A stretch of DNA of 64,000 bases from Pontibacter pamirensis (GTDB lineage Bacteria; Bacteroidota; Bacteroidia; Cytophagales; Hymenobacteraceae): contig NZ_SSNI01000009.1 of assembly GCF_010015475.1 (NCBI RefSeq), positions 1-64,000 of the forward strand. Direction: 5' to 3'. Below the pieces are notes generated by a model that searched no databases, was not told the origin of the DNA, and worked only from the letters and a program-made list of their open reading frames with translations. The position numbers and the translations under genes were made by a program. Below are positions 8,986-17,803 of this stretch, piece by piece. Position 1 is the first letter of the stretch, and each line of letters begins with the position of its first letter.

Positions 8986-9726
8986 CTATGCCTGTTGACG
9001 TTCCCTTACAATTTCCTGCAGCCGCATAGCGTTAAAGGCAGCGTAGCCATTCTGGTCGTTGTCGAAGTAGATGTAGACCTGCAGGCCCTGGTTTTTCCAT
9101 TCCAGGCACTGCCAGGCCCAGTACTGCAGGGCATCGTCGTGGTAGCTGCCGGAGTATTTTCCCTCCGGCCCGTGCAGCCGCACATATACAAAGTCTGCCG
9201 TTACCTCCTTCGGCGAATTGTGCCATTCCAGTTCATAAATACAAAAAGCGACATTAAAGAATCGGAGCAGGTCCAATACCTCTGGCGCATACCAGCTGTG
9301 GTGCCTGAACTCGAAGGTATACTTGTAGTACGGGGGAAGCAGGGTAAGGAAATCGCGCAGCCTATCGATGTTAACAGACCAGCCCGGGGGCAGCTGAAAA
9401 AGGACTGGCCCCAGTTTCTCTTCCAGTGCATTCGCATTGTTAAAGAAGCGGGCAATGCTTTCCTGCGGGTCCTTCAGCTTTTTCATATGCGTAATGTACC
9501 TGCTCGCTTTTACAGCGAAAAGAAAATCATCGGGCACAGAAGCACGCCATTTGGCAAAGGTTTCTGCGGAGGGTAATTTATAAAAGGAGTTGTTAATCTC
9601 CACACTCTTGAAAAAGCGGGTATAGTAATCGGTAAAGCCTTTCTGCTTTATCTCCGGAGGGTAAAAAGTACCCATCCAGTGCTTGTAATGCCAGCCCGAA
9701 GTTCCGATATGAATCTGTTTTTCCAT
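8986..9726 (-). CDS. DUF72 (YecE-like) protein
   Basis: The 246-residue cytosolic protein has the DUF72 pattern: IHIGTSGWHYKHWMGTFYP at the start, EINNSFYKLPSAETFAKW, FQLPPGWSVN and the C-terminal YIYFDNDQNGYAAFNA. The fold is a TIM barrel; the biochemical role of the family is not established. It stands alone on the minus strand, divergent from the low-complexity genes that follow. Confidence 0.9.
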   Translation of the reverse strand: MEKQIHIGTSGWHYKHWMGTFYPPEIKQKGFTDYYTRFFKSVEINNSFYKLPSAETFAKWRASVPDDFLFAVKASRYITHMKKLKDPQESIARFFNNANALEEKLGPVLFQLPPGWSVNIDRLRDFLTLLPPYYKYTFEFRHHSWYAPEVLDLLRFFNVAFCIYELEWHNSPKEVTADFVYVRLHGPEGKYSGSYHDDALQYWAWQCLEWKNQGLQVYIYFDNDQNGYAAFNAMRLQEIVRERQQA

Positions 9727-9916
9727 GTGTCTGTCATCGCTATCTTCAGCCGTTATACTTCTAAGTACCTGCCTTAGTTAATCGGGTGCTGTTTTATGGT
9801 TTCGAAAGCAGGTAGTGGAAGAACAGGAGCAGGACCTGCACATGAATAAAAATAACAAGCCGGGGATGCACTGCGTTATAAAAGGTAAGTATTTGACACT
9901 AAAAAAATTGAAAGCT

Positions 9917-10708
9917 ATGAACAGAGACAACGATAACAATAACCGCACTTACCGCAACCATTACGCCGACTTCAACGAAGACGGGTCGCGCCGCGACAGG
10001 AGACAAAATGATAATGACAATGACAGAAACAGAGGCGGCGGTTTTTTAAACCGGGAAGGAAGTCGTAATGAGGGCAACCGCGATAGAAACAGCGAATTCA
10101 CCAATAACAGGGAGAGGTATAACGACAGCAACCGCGACAGTAACTACAGCCGCTCTACTTTTGGAGCCAGTGCACAAGGCGACTACAGTGGCGGCACCCG
10201 CTATGGCGAGGGGGGAAGCACCTACGGCGGAGGTTCTGCCTATGGCCACTCTAACTATGGCTCGTCCCGCATGCAGGGGCCACGCAACTCAGGCGGTGAT
10301 AGAAACCGCTCAGAAAATGTGCAAAACGGCTACGGAAACTTTGCCGATTATAACAGCAGAAACTACGGTAGCTTTGGGGAAGACCGCAACTACAACGATT
10401 ATGTAGACCGCAACGGTGAATCCCGCAACCGCGGAGGCATTGAAAGGTCTGGAAATATAGGTTCATTTGGAGACACTGGGCGTCGCAGCACCGGGTACGA
10501 TAACAGCTTTGATCAGTACAGAAACACAGGATACGGTTCTTCAGGCTACAACAACCGCGACGAAGACCGTTCGCGCAGTGCCTATGGCCGCGGCAACGAC
10601 AGAAGCTCCTATCAGGAAAGCCGATCCGCCTACGACCGCGACTACGATCAGCGGGGTAGCAGAAGGGAAAGTGACTTTGACAGAAGCCGCTACAACCGCG
10701 ACAGATAA
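9917..10708 (+). CDS. Low-complexity Arg/Asn/Gly/Tyr-rich protein, first copy
   Basis: The 263-residue product is almost wholly made of Arg, Asn, Asp, Gly, Ser and Tyr, with many RDR, NRD, YGSS and RNRGG segments. It contains no lysine, cysteine or tryptophan and has no signal peptide, membrane segment or recognisable domain. It should be intrinsically disordered. The frame is open back to 9815, but that extension is Lys-rich and contains Cys, unlike the rest. The ATG at 9917 (MNRDNDNNNRTYRNHY) also matches the start style of the neighbouring paralogue, so it was chosen. A strong terminator follows directly. No function can be assigned. Composition resembles RNA-binding or condensate-forming disordered regions and hydrophilins; this is inference. 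Confidence 0.75.
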   Translation: MNRDNDNNNRTYRNHYADFNEDGSRRDRRQNDNDNDRNRGGGFLNREGSRNEGNRDRNSEFTNNRERYNDSNRDSNYSRSTFGASAQGDYSGGTRYGEGGSTYGGGSAYGHSNYGSSRMQGPRNSGGDRNRSENVQNGYGNFADYNSRNYGSFGEDRNYNDYVDRNGESRNRGGIERSGNIGSFGDTGRRSTGYDNSFDQYRNTGYGSSGYNNRDEDRSRSAYGRGNDRSSYQESRSAYDRDYDQRGSRRESDFDRSRYNRDR

Positions 10709-10725
10709 TTACAAAATACAGAAGA

Positions 10726-10756
10726 AAGGCCTGCATTCTATGCGGGCCTTTTTCTT
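10726..10756 (+). terminator. Intrinsic terminator after first low-complexity gene
   Basis: Arms 10726-10735 and 10741-10750 form a 10-bp stem with one G-U pair around a 5-nt loop. The T-rich tail TTTTTCTT overlaps the end of the stem. Confidence 0.85.
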
Positions 10757-10854
10757 ATAGGCTTCAAATAAGCACAAATAAACCGAAGCCAGTTCTCTTC
10801 GTTTAAAACGATTGAGATTTACTTATTTTCTAACCTATAAAGAAACCAAACACT

Positions 10855-11745
10855 ATGGAAAGAAACGACAGAGACCGCTACTACAGAGGTGGCTACAATA
10901 ACGAAAACAGAAATGATTCCGACTATGACAATAACAGAAACAGTTATGACCGGGACAACAGATACGACTATGACCCGAACAACAGGTATGACCGCAACGA
11001 CAGGCCGGGACGTGAACTGAAGCAGGAGTTTGAAAGAGACTACCGAAGACAACGCAACGACCGCTATTCAGACAATGACCGTTTCTCTGGCAGCGACCGT
11101 ACCAGTGACTACCGCAACCGTGACTATGACATGGAGCGCAACTATTACGAGAATACCAGAGGCAACAGGGGCGAGCTTGGCGATATCCGGCAAGGGTATG
11201 GCATGTCCGGCTTTACAGGTACCTCCGACCGCTATGATACCATGAACGATATGGAGCGAAACAGAAGCGCACAAAATGAACTGGGCTATGGCAGCGGTAC
11301 AATCGGTGGTTACAGCGGCTCACGCTACGGCGGCTCTAACTACAGCGCCCACGGCGACTTTGGCGGTTCCTCGAACTATGGCTCAATGAGTGGAAGCGGC
11401 GGCGATATGGATGACTTATCTAATTCATCAGGATACGGAAGCTCTTCCACTTCGTACTCTGACAGGGGGCAGCCAGATTATACTGCTCGTAATTTTGAGA
11501 ACAGATACGGCGCCGGAGCCGGTAGTACCTATGGTGAAAGCGCGGGAAATACCAGAGGCTATGGTAGTGGTAATACAGAACGCAACTCCTATGGTACTTC
11601 TTATTCAGGCAATGCCGAAGGGTATGGCTCCGGTAGCAGCGATAACACTGGTTATAGCGGCAGAACCATACTTGATGAAGACCGCTATTCAGCCAACTCA
11701 GACCGGGGTGGTTATGTTAACAGCGATCGCAACCGGGACTACTAA
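10855..11745 (+). CDS. Low-complexity Arg/Asn/Gly/Tyr-rich protein, second copy
   Basis: This is a 296-residue paralogue-like neighbour of the previous gene. The N-terminal third is charged and rich in Asp, Arg, Asn and Tyr (DRDRYYRGGYNNENRND). The C-terminal two-thirds is an SYG/YGSG-rich low-charge tract. It contains one lysine (RELKQEF) and no cysteine or tryptophan. A short less repetitive segment, GYGMSGFTGTSDRYDTMNDM near residue 120, may be the only ordered or conserved piece. It has no signal peptide. The gene is separated from its neighbour by a terminator and has its own terminator, so each copy is expressed separately. The function is unknown. Confidence 0.8.
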   Translation: MERNDRDRYYRGGYNNENRNDSDYDNNRNSYDRDNRYDYDPNNRYDRNDRPGRELKQEFERDYRRQRNDRYSDNDRFSGSDRTSDYRNRDYDMERNYYENTRGNRGELGDIRQGYGMSGFTGTSDRYDTMNDMERNRSAQNELGYGSGTIGGYSGSRYGGSNYSAHGDFGGSSNYGSMSGSGGDMDDLSNSSGYGSSSTSYSDRGQPDYTARNFENRYGAGAGSTYGESAGNTRGYGSGNTERNSYGTSYSGNAEGYGSGSSDNTGYSGRTILDEDRYSANSDRGGYVNSDRNRDY

Positions 11746-11821
11746 TCGAACCGTCACAGGTAAGGAGACTTCAGTAGAAGCTGTATAATGGTCTTCATAC
11801 TTGTTCCATAAAATACAAAGG

Positions 11822-11850
11822 AAAGCCTGCCCTCATGGGGCAGGCTTTTT
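11822..11850 (+). terminator. Intrinsic terminator after second low-complexity gene
   Basis: Arms 11822-11832 and 11838-11848 form a perfect 11-bp stem with a 5-nt loop. The final Ts of the stem run into a short T-tract. Confidence 0.88.
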
Positions 11851-11945
11851 ACTTTTGAAATATTGTTCTTTCCGGTATTATAAGCAGAGCCTCTGAGTGC
11901 TGCGATAGAACTAAGGATGCTTATTTGGTGCCATCGTTTTAATAG

Positions 11946-12284
11946 CTATTTCAGCGGTAACCTGGCAGACGATGCCGTACACTGTAGCGCTTCTTCCCGG
12001 GTAGCGGTTTCTGTAATGATTTTATCTAAACCAAGTATGGCAAAAACATTCTTTATTTTAGGCTGCAGACCGTAGAAGATGATTTGAACCTTTTTTTCTG
12101 TGCAGGCATGTAAAGAAGATAACAGCACACCCACGCCTGCAGAAGAGATGTACCGTAATTCCTGGCGGTCAATTAGCAGATACTTAAAAGCAGCCATCAC
12201 AGCCTTGGAAAGTCCATCATCAGCTGCAACAGCTGTATTTGCATCCAGTTCTCCTGCAAGTCTAATTACAGCCACTTTGTTCAA
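11946..12284 (-). CDS. STAS-domain anti-sigma-factor antagonist-like protein
   Basis: The 112-residue product is a single STAS domain. The family core LIDRQELRYISSAGVGVLLS is present, and Ser48 in SSAG aligns with the serine phosphorylated in SpoIIAA/RsbV proteins. Such proteins bind and release kinase-type anti-sigma factors. No kinase or phosphatase partner is encoded next to it. The best start is TTG at 12284; the frame stays open some 90 nt upstream without an ATG. A second STAS gene lies at 22474-22848 on the same strand. Confidence 0.82.
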   Translation of the reverse strand: MNKVAVIRLAGELDANTAVAADDGLSKAVMAAFKYLLIDRQELRYISSAGVGVLLSSLHACTEKKVQIIFYGLQPKIKNVFAILGLDKIITETATREEALQCTASSARLPLK

Positions 12285-12817
12285 TTGCTCAACCTTTACC
12301 AGTAAGTCCTGTGTACCGTACTCTTCTTTTTTCTTTTTGATATACTGCCTAAGTTGTGTCTTCTTTAAACCTGTTTCTCTTTACTTCCTGTTTGGCCTTT
12401 AAAAAACAACCTGTTCCGAATATATCAGTTCGCTATGGCCTAGATAAGCCTGGCGCTGCACAAAAATGCAATTACACAAATCAACTTAGCGTAATGGAAA
12501 AATCAGCCTTAGACAAATATAGTTAGTCAGAATGAGCAACATTGTAGCGGTAAATACTTAATCATAGGAAGTTTAGTACGTAAAGTGCCCGGTTGAACTG
12601 GTAATGTGAATGAACATAGCCATATAATTGCTAATATTGCAAAATTTAGATATAAACTTACTATTCGGAAAGTTCTATAGCAGGCAGCGTGAGCAGGTGG
12701 AGTTTTCCCTGCCATGACTTTTTTAACAGGGAGTTAAGGTATTATATTTGTAGTGCTCTGTATGCGCTTTGTTTTGGGTGTCGAAGCACACTGTTATTCC
12801 GACGTTTTTAGATTACT
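12285..12817. other. Gap upstream of the response regulator gene
   Basis: No credible gene is seen. It contains the leader of the STAS gene on the minus strand and a possible promoter of the response regulator near 12743. Confidence 0.5.
12743..12750 (+). promoter_or_regulatory. Possible Bacteroidota -7 box for the response regulator
   Basis: TATATTTG fits the Bacteroidota -7 consensus TAnnTTTG and lies 67 nt before the response regulator start. A clear -33 TTG element at the usual distance is not evident, so support is limited. Confidence 0.35.
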
Positions 12818-13471
12818 ATGATAAGATTGGTTCTCACTGATGACCACAAAATAATCAGGGAAGGCATTAGGGCATTATTGACACAGGATAATTCCATTGA
12901 GGTGGCTGGAGAGGCTGCCAGCGGCAGAGAACTGCTGGAATTACTTGTGCACACGCCTGTTGATATTGTATTGCTCGATATAAGCATGCCGGACCTTGAT
13001 GGTTTCGAGACCATGAAGTTGCTACACGAAAACTTCCCGGATGTAAAGGTACTGGTGCTAACGATGCTTGATGACGAGCGGTATGTGTACCAGATGCTGG
13101 AGATTGGGGCAGCCGGATACTTGCTGAAAGACACGAGCACAAAAGAGATGCAGGCTGCCATAAAGCTGATCGCAAGCGGCATGCAGTACATCAGTCCTGC
13201 CCTTACCTTAAACCTTCTTCAGAAAAGTAAAAGCACTCCTCATGTTTTTGCAAGCCAGGGAATAAAAAAACCTTACAAAGAACTCTCAAAGCGGGAAGTG
13301 GAAATACTTCAGCTCATATCTGAAGGCCATACAAACGCTGAAATATCGGAGGTGCTGTTTACAAGTAAACGCACGATAGAAACACACCGCCAGAACCTGC
13401 TGGAGAAGACCAAAACTAAAAATACAGCGGCCCTGATTAAGTTTGCTGTTCTGAACGGTATTATCTCCTGA
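12818..13471 (+). CDS. NarL/FixJ-type response regulator
   Basis: The 217-residue protein has an N-terminal receiver domain with acidic pocket Asp8/Asp9, phosphoacceptor Asp54 in IVLLDISMPDLDGFE and the conserved Lys in GYLLKDTS. A LuxR-type helix-turn-helix follows near residues 145-210 (LSKREVEILQLISEGHTNAE, FTSKRTIETHRQNLLEKT). It should bind DNA as a dimer when phosphorylated. No histidine kinase gene is adjacent, so the cognate sensor is elsewhere. It is an orphan regulator flanked by STAS-like genes. Confidence 0.93.
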   Translation: MIRLVLTDDHKIIREGIRALLTQDNSIEVAGEAASGRELLELLVHTPVDIVLLDISMPDLDGFETMKLLHENFPDVKVLVLTMLDDERYVYQMLEIGAAGYLLKDTSTKEMQAAIKLIASGMQYISPALTLNLLQKSKSTPHVFASQGIKKPYKELSKREVEILQLISEGHTNAEISEVLFTSKRTIETHRQNLLEKTKTKNTAALIKFAVLNGIIS

Positions 13472-13603
13472 TACAGCACCCCAAAGTAACATTTCTGCCG
13501 ATAGGCGCTTTAGAAGCCAGTCGGAGTTTGCTCATCCAGCCGTTTCTCAGGTAAAAGCGCTTTGGCAAGCTTATAAAGTGCTATATTGCTATGCTACTTG
13601 CAG

Positions 13604-14014
13604 CTATTCCATGCGCAGCCAGTCGAAAGCAGCCTCAAGCGAGGAAAACTGTGCAAGTTCAACAGTTATCTCATATTCCTCTCTGATTTGCTGTATGATA
13701 TTCTCTAACCAGATATAGTTAAATACATCTTCTGTCAGAACCCGTGCAATCCGCTGAAGGCTGGAGGATTTTAAGAGGGGGCCGATTTCACGCTTAAGCC
13801 ACTGTTGATCTGCAAACAGGATAGTATCCAGTAGCCGGGAATCGGTTAGCCAAAATGATACCTTGTGATGAAGGATATAATTTTTCATTAAAGTAACACC
13901 TTCCCTGTACTCATCGCTGGTCACATTCCGGAGCCATGTGGAACGCAACAGCTGCTCTTCCTTATCCAGGGTTAACAAAAGAAAATCATGTACTTCAGAG
14001 CTCATATCCATCAT
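13604..14014 (-). CDS. Unrecognised 136-aa protein, possibly SpoIIAA/STAS-like
   Basis: No family can be named with confidence. The soluble 136-residue protein has the rhythm of small SpoIIAA-like folds: a segment WLTDSRLLDTILFADQQWLK followed by LQRIARVLTEDVFNYIWLEN and a C-terminal FSSLEAAFDWLRM that often ends Bacteroidota proteins of this size. It is hydrophilic, without a signal peptide. It lies between an orphan response regulator and an AraC-type regulator and close to a STAS gene, so a signalling role is plausible but unproven. ATG at 14014 or three codons later are both possible starts. Confidence 0.7.
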   Translation of the reverse strand: MMDMSSEVHDFLLLTLDKEEQLLRSTWLRNVTSDEYREGVTLMKNYILHHKVSFWLTDSRLLDTILFADQQWLKREIGPLLKSSSLQRIARVLTEDVFNYIWLENIIQQIREEYEITVELAQFSSLEAAFDWLRME

Positions 14015-14251
14015 GTTCGTGGTGAATATACATAAAAAACTCTATATTTCCAGCGCAGTATATCCAGGTGCGGTAAGCAGGTCAGCTTTGTTAGCTAAGC
14101 AAAGTGTGGATGATATTGTGTGGATTGTTTTAGGCTATTCTCACTGCACATTTGGTATTATCAGTAAGCAGAGCTGTTGAGGCTTACTGCTGCTTTGGCA
14201 CATTATACTGTATAAACGCCTGGATAATGGTATTTATCGTTAAACTATATT

Positions 14252-14830
14252 ATGGCTACTATAAAATTATACATTAAAAACATGGTCTGCGACCGCTGTA
14301 ATCGTGTTGTGGCAGAAGAGCTAAACAACCTTGGCTATACTGTGTTACAGGTAAGACTGGGGGAAGCTGAAATAGCTACGACAGGCAAAGAAGCCGACCT
14401 GGAGGAGATACGGACGGTGATGCGCGAGAACGGTTTTGAACTGCTGGATGACCGCAAAACGAAGCTTATAGAGCAGGTAAAACTGGTTATAATTGAGCTG
14501 GTGCATCAGGATGAAGAGGCTGAACTGCATGTGAATACCTCCGATCATATTGCTGGAAAGCTGGGACTTGACTATAACTACCTTAGCAACCTGTTCTCGT
14601 CTTTTGAGGGCATCACCATTGAAAAGTATCTTATTCTGCAGCGCATTGAGCGCGTAAAAGAACTACTGGTGTATAATGAACTGAGCTTGAAAGAGATTGC
14701 CTATAAACTGGGCTACAGCAGTGTGGCGCATCTCTCTAATCAGTTTAAAAAAGTAACCGGCCTTACGCCAAGCCACTTTAAACAGATTAAAACAGAAAAG
14801 CGAAAAACAATAGATAAGGTACAGGAGTAA
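14252..14830 (+). CDS. HMA-domain / AraC-type HTH fusion regulator
   Basis: This is a 192-residue two-domain protein. Residues 1-65 look like a heavy-metal-associated domain: IKLYIKNMVCDRCNRVVAEE carries the Cys-x2-Cys metal site and continues with the typical alternating strands. The C-terminal 100 residues are an AraC/XylS DNA-binding domain with the signatures LSLKEIAYKLGYSSVAHLSN and FKKVTGLTPSHFKQ. It probably senses a thiophilic metal such as copper and controls transcription directly. No metal efflux gene is next to it. The neighbour amtB is convergent. Confidence 0.87.
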   Translation: MATIKLYIKNMVCDRCNRVVAEELNNLGYTVLQVRLGEAEIATTGKEADLEEIRTVMRENGFELLDDRKTKLIEQVKLVIIELVHQDEEAELHVNTSDHIAGKLGLDYNYLSNLFSSFEGITIEKYLILQRIERVKELLVYNELSLKEIAYKLGYSSVAHLSNQFKKVTGLTPSHFKQIKTEKRKTIDKVQE

Positions 14831-14916
14831 GAAACCCACACCCGCCAGCGGTGAAACGAGGCAGGTGTGGGTAAAGGAAATAAATCTAAATTTAGAGACG
14901 AGAAAGGATCTACTTT

Positions 14917-16290
14917 TTACATAGAGGAAGTCACAAGCTCTTTTTCCTTTGCAGGGGCAGGTACCTCCATATTGTCCAGGCTTTCGTCATGCTGGCTCAG
15001 GTCAAGGCCTTCAAATTCCTCTTCAGGTGTTACACGAAGTGCTGAAATCAAATCTGTTACTTTAAGAAGCACCCACGAACCTCCAAAGGCGAACACAGAA
15101 ACACCTACCAAAGCAACCAGGTGCACTATAAACAAAGTAGTCTCTCCAAAGATAAGCCCGTTACCTGTTTCATTGCCCGGGTTAACAGCCTGGCTCGCGA
15201 AAACACCTGTCAGTAACATACCCACCATACCACCTACACCATGGCAGGGGAATACATCCAATGTATCGTCGAGGCTGGTGCGCGTACGCCAGTCTACCAC
15301 CAGGTTACTTACAACAGCGGCAATAACACCTATGGCCAGCGAGTGCGGTATGGTTACGAAACCAGCGGCAGGCGTAATGGCCACCAAGCCTACGACAGCG
15401 CCAATGCAGGTGCCCATGGCTGATGGTTTGCGTCCTTTTATGGCATCAAAGAAAATCCAGGCAATGGCAGCAGCAGCAGAGGCAGTAGTAGTAGTAGCCA
15501 GGGCAACAACGGCCAGTGAATTGGCTCCGAGGGCCGAGCCTGCATTAAAACCGAACCAGCCAAACCAGAGCAGGCCGGTACCCAGCATCACGTACGGAAT
15601 ATGGGCTGGCTTGTGGTTGCTGGTGTCACTGCGTCTTTTCAGATAAATAGCAGAGGCGAGCGCCGCCCAGCCTGCCGACATATGCACAACGGTACCACCT
15701 GCGAAATCCAGCACGCCATAGTTAAAGAGTAAGCCATCCGGGTGCCATGTCATGTGTGCCAGGGGCGCATAGATAAAGACGAAGAAAAGCCCGATAAATA
15801 CAGTGTAAGACGTAAAGCGAATTCGTTCTGCAAAAGCCCCTGTAATAAGCGCTGGTGTGATGATGGCAAATTTTAGCTGGAACATAGCAAAAAGCAACAG
15901 CGGAATAGTAGGGGCTGCCGGCCATGGAGCACCATCAATAACACCCCGCATCATGAAAAAGGTGGTAGGGTCGCCAAACACACCACCTACTGATTCACCA
16001 AAAGCAAGGCTGAAGCCGAATACAACCCATAGAACTGTTACGATAGCCATGCAGATAAAACTCTGCAGCATAGTAGAGAGCACATGTTTTTTGCGTACCA
16101 TGCCCCCATAGAAAAAAGCCAAGCCAGGCGTCATAATTAGCACCAGGGCCGTTGCAGCCAGCATCCAGGCAGTGTCTGCCCCATCAATCTCTGCAGCATT
16201 TTCAATGGAGGGCACAGAAGGAAAAACCAAAGTGGCCACCACAACCAGCAGCAGCAATAGAAACGGGATTCGGGATAAATTCTGAGTCAT
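14917..16290 (-). CDS. amtB: Ammonium transporter (Amt family)
   Basis: The 457-residue inner-membrane channel has about eleven membrane segments after an extra N-terminal hydrophobic stretch that may be a signal sequence. Family motifs include TPGLAFFYGGMVRKKHVLS, FAGGTVVHMSAGWAALASAI and the late FPCHGVGGMVGMLLTG, with the conserved pore histidines. It takes up ammonium at low concentrations. No glnK/PII gene adjoins it, although this is a common arrangement. The C-terminal tail is rich in Glu. It belongs functionally with gltBD, cphA and urease in this window. Confidence 0.96.
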   Translation of the reverse strand: MTQNLSRIPFLLLLLVVVATLVFPSVPSIENAAEIDGADTAWMLAATALVLIMTPGLAFFYGGMVRKKHVLSTMLQSFICMAIVTVLWVVFGFSLAFGESVGGVFGDPTTFFMMRGVIDGAPWPAAPTIPLLLFAMFQLKFAIITPALITGAFAERIRFTSYTVFIGLFFVFIYAPLAHMTWHPDGLLFNYGVLDFAGGTVVHMSAGWAALASAIYLKRRSDTSNHKPAHIPYVMLGTGLLWFGWFGFNAGSALGANSLAVVALATTTTASAAAAIAWIFFDAIKGRKPSAMGTCIGAVVGLVAITPAAGFVTIPHSLAIGVIAAVVSNLVVDWRTRTSLDDTLDVFPCHGVGGMVGMLLTGVFASQAVNPGNETGNGLIFGETTLFIVHLVALVGVSVFAFGGSWVLLKVTDLISALRVTPEEEFEGLDLSQHDESLDNMEVPAPAKEKELVTSSM

Positions 16291-16829
16291 CTGTTAAAGG
16301 TAAAAGTCTGAAAATAGGCTAATGAATTTTCTTTTTAGTTATAAATATGAGATAACAAGGCGTAAATTATTAATAAATTACTTTTAGTGCAGCCTATTTA
16401 ATGTATTTATTTCAAAAAATGTTCCTTTTGGTTGAATTAGCGATGAAATACCTATTGGATTACAGCATACATATAGAATATACGCTTGCTGAAGAGAAGT
16501 ACTGCTTATTGATTCAATGGTTTAAATATTATGTTAAATACTCGTGCGGATATACGGTGCAATAGAGATGGAGGGAAAGTGAATGGCGGAAATTCAGATA
16601 GGATGAGGTACAGAATATCAGCTGGAGATGGTAATTAGAGGGTGTCCCACCATCAATTTAACTTAAGCGAGCGACCTGTAAGGTTCTGTTAAGAGATTGC
16701 TTTGCTGGAGTTAAAAGTGGATAGGGGACGTCAGGCTAAAACAATCCGCTTTGCTTATGATTAAGCCCATATGGGCGTGGCACTCTTATTTTGAACAGCG
16801 CGTTTTTTGTGCCAGGGGGAGGTGGCTTT
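16291..16829. other. Gap between amtB and the alpha/beta hydrolase gene
   Basis: The gap is AT-rich near the amtB start and presumably holds its promoter. No gene, repeat or clear site was recognised in the rest. Confidence 0.5.
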
Positions 16830-17735
16830 TTACTTCTGCCAGATGAGTTCCTGCACTGCACGCTCCACTTGTTCATATACAGGTGAATGAGGTGCTACTA
16901 AGTCAAAGTGCCCTGCTTTTTCAATTAGTATAAGTTCCGCATCGTCACCTTTGGCTTTGGCATGGGCGGTAAACTCTTGGCTCTGAGTAACCGGCACAAT
17001 CAAATCTAGGGCACCTTGTATTAACCTGGAGGGCACACGCAGCGGCAATAAGGCTGTGGGAGAGGCATCTGCATAACGTGCAGGCTGTTCTGCTGGCATG
17101 CCACCCATTAGCTCAGGCACCGCCTCATTACAGCTCCCTTTCTGATGGCTATAGGTCGCCAGGTCAGGTATACCTGCCAATGAAACAACACCTGTTAACT
17201 TCAGTGGCTTTTTCATATAAAGCGGGCTGCTTTTGGGCAGGTTGTGGCGTGCGGCCAGCCAAAGTGCCAGATGGCCGCCGGCAGAATGCCCAATCACCAC
17301 TACTTTTTTGGTGTCCAGTGGATGTTTCTTTGCCAGTTCACGCACATAGTCTGTGCCTCGGGCTACATCCAGGAAAGTCCCCGGCCAGCCGCCTCCTGCA
17401 TCACCCACCCGCCGGAACTCAAGGTTCCAGGTAGCATAACCTGCCTGTGTCAACTGCTCGCTCAGGTGCGCCATATATTGCCGGTCATACGCTGAGAGCC
17501 AACACCCGCCATGCACCACCACCACCACCGGAAACAAGCCTTCTCCTTCCGGCAACCGAAGTTCCCCGAACTGTAGCGTGTCCGGCCCATAAGAGACGGT
17601 TTGGTCAGCAGGAGGAACAGGTAGTGCGGCTATTTCCTTCCAGGTAATCAGGTTGGGCTGCTGTTCCTGTGCAAAGAGAGGAGTAGTGGTCAAAACGTTA
17701 AGGGTTACAATGAAGATGCTGAATATACGTAGCAT
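16830..17735 (-). CDS. Secreted alpha/beta hydrolase (esterase/lipase-like)
   Basis: The 301-residue protein starts with a signal peptide ending near LFAQEQ. The alpha/beta hydrolase fold is marked by the oxyanion region VVVVHGGCWLSAYDRQYM, the nucleophile elbow GHSAGGHLALWLAARH with catalytic Ser, an Asp in ALDLIVPVTQS and a His in KAGHFDLVAP. It resembles the BD-FAE / carboxylesterase group. The substrate is unknown. It is monocistronic on the minus strand. Confidence 0.87.
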   Translation of the reverse strand: MLRIFSIFIVTLNVLTTTPLFAQEQQPNLITWKEIAALPVPPADQTVSYGPDTLQFGELRLPEGEGLFPVVVVVHGGCWLSAYDRQYMAHLSEQLTQAGYATWNLEFRRVGDAGGGWPGTFLDVARGTDYVRELAKKHPLDTKKVVVIGHSAGGHLALWLAARHNLPKSSPLYMKKPLKLTGVVSLAGIPDLATYSHQKGSCNEAVPELMGGMPAEQPARYADASPTALLPLRVPSRLIQGALDLIVPVTQSQEFTAHAKAKGDDAELILIEKAGHFDLVAPHSPVYEQVERAVQELIWQK

Positions 17736-17803
17736 GGAAATTCTGATGAAGCAGGTTCAGCGCAAAAGTAACACTTAAACAAAAATAATTTTTCTTTCAT
17801 AAA

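Noticed and set aside
9815-9916. Upstream start for the first low-complexity gene
   Set aside because: The extension is Lys-rich and contains Cys, unlike the Lys-free body; the internal ATG matches the start style of the paralogue.
10251-10736. Cys-rich 161-codon minus-strand frame opposite the first low-complexity gene
   Set aside because: The Cys and Gly richness is the complement of Arg/Asn/Gly-rich codons in the plus-strand gene, and the frame overlaps that gene's terminator.
9917-11745. Repetitive DNA as a possible CRISPR array or tandem repeat locus
   Set aside because: There are no regular repeat-spacer units; the repetitiveness comes from biased codons for Arg, Asn, Gly and Tyr.
15468-15497. 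GCA/GTA trinucleotide run that looks like a microsatellite
   Set aside because: It is within amtB and encodes an Ala/Thr-rich membrane segment; the units are imperfect.
14867-15646. 259-codon plus-strand open frame opposite amtB
   Set aside because: It is a Ser/Thr/Pro-rich shadow of the Amt coding strand; the Amt motifs are beyond doubt.
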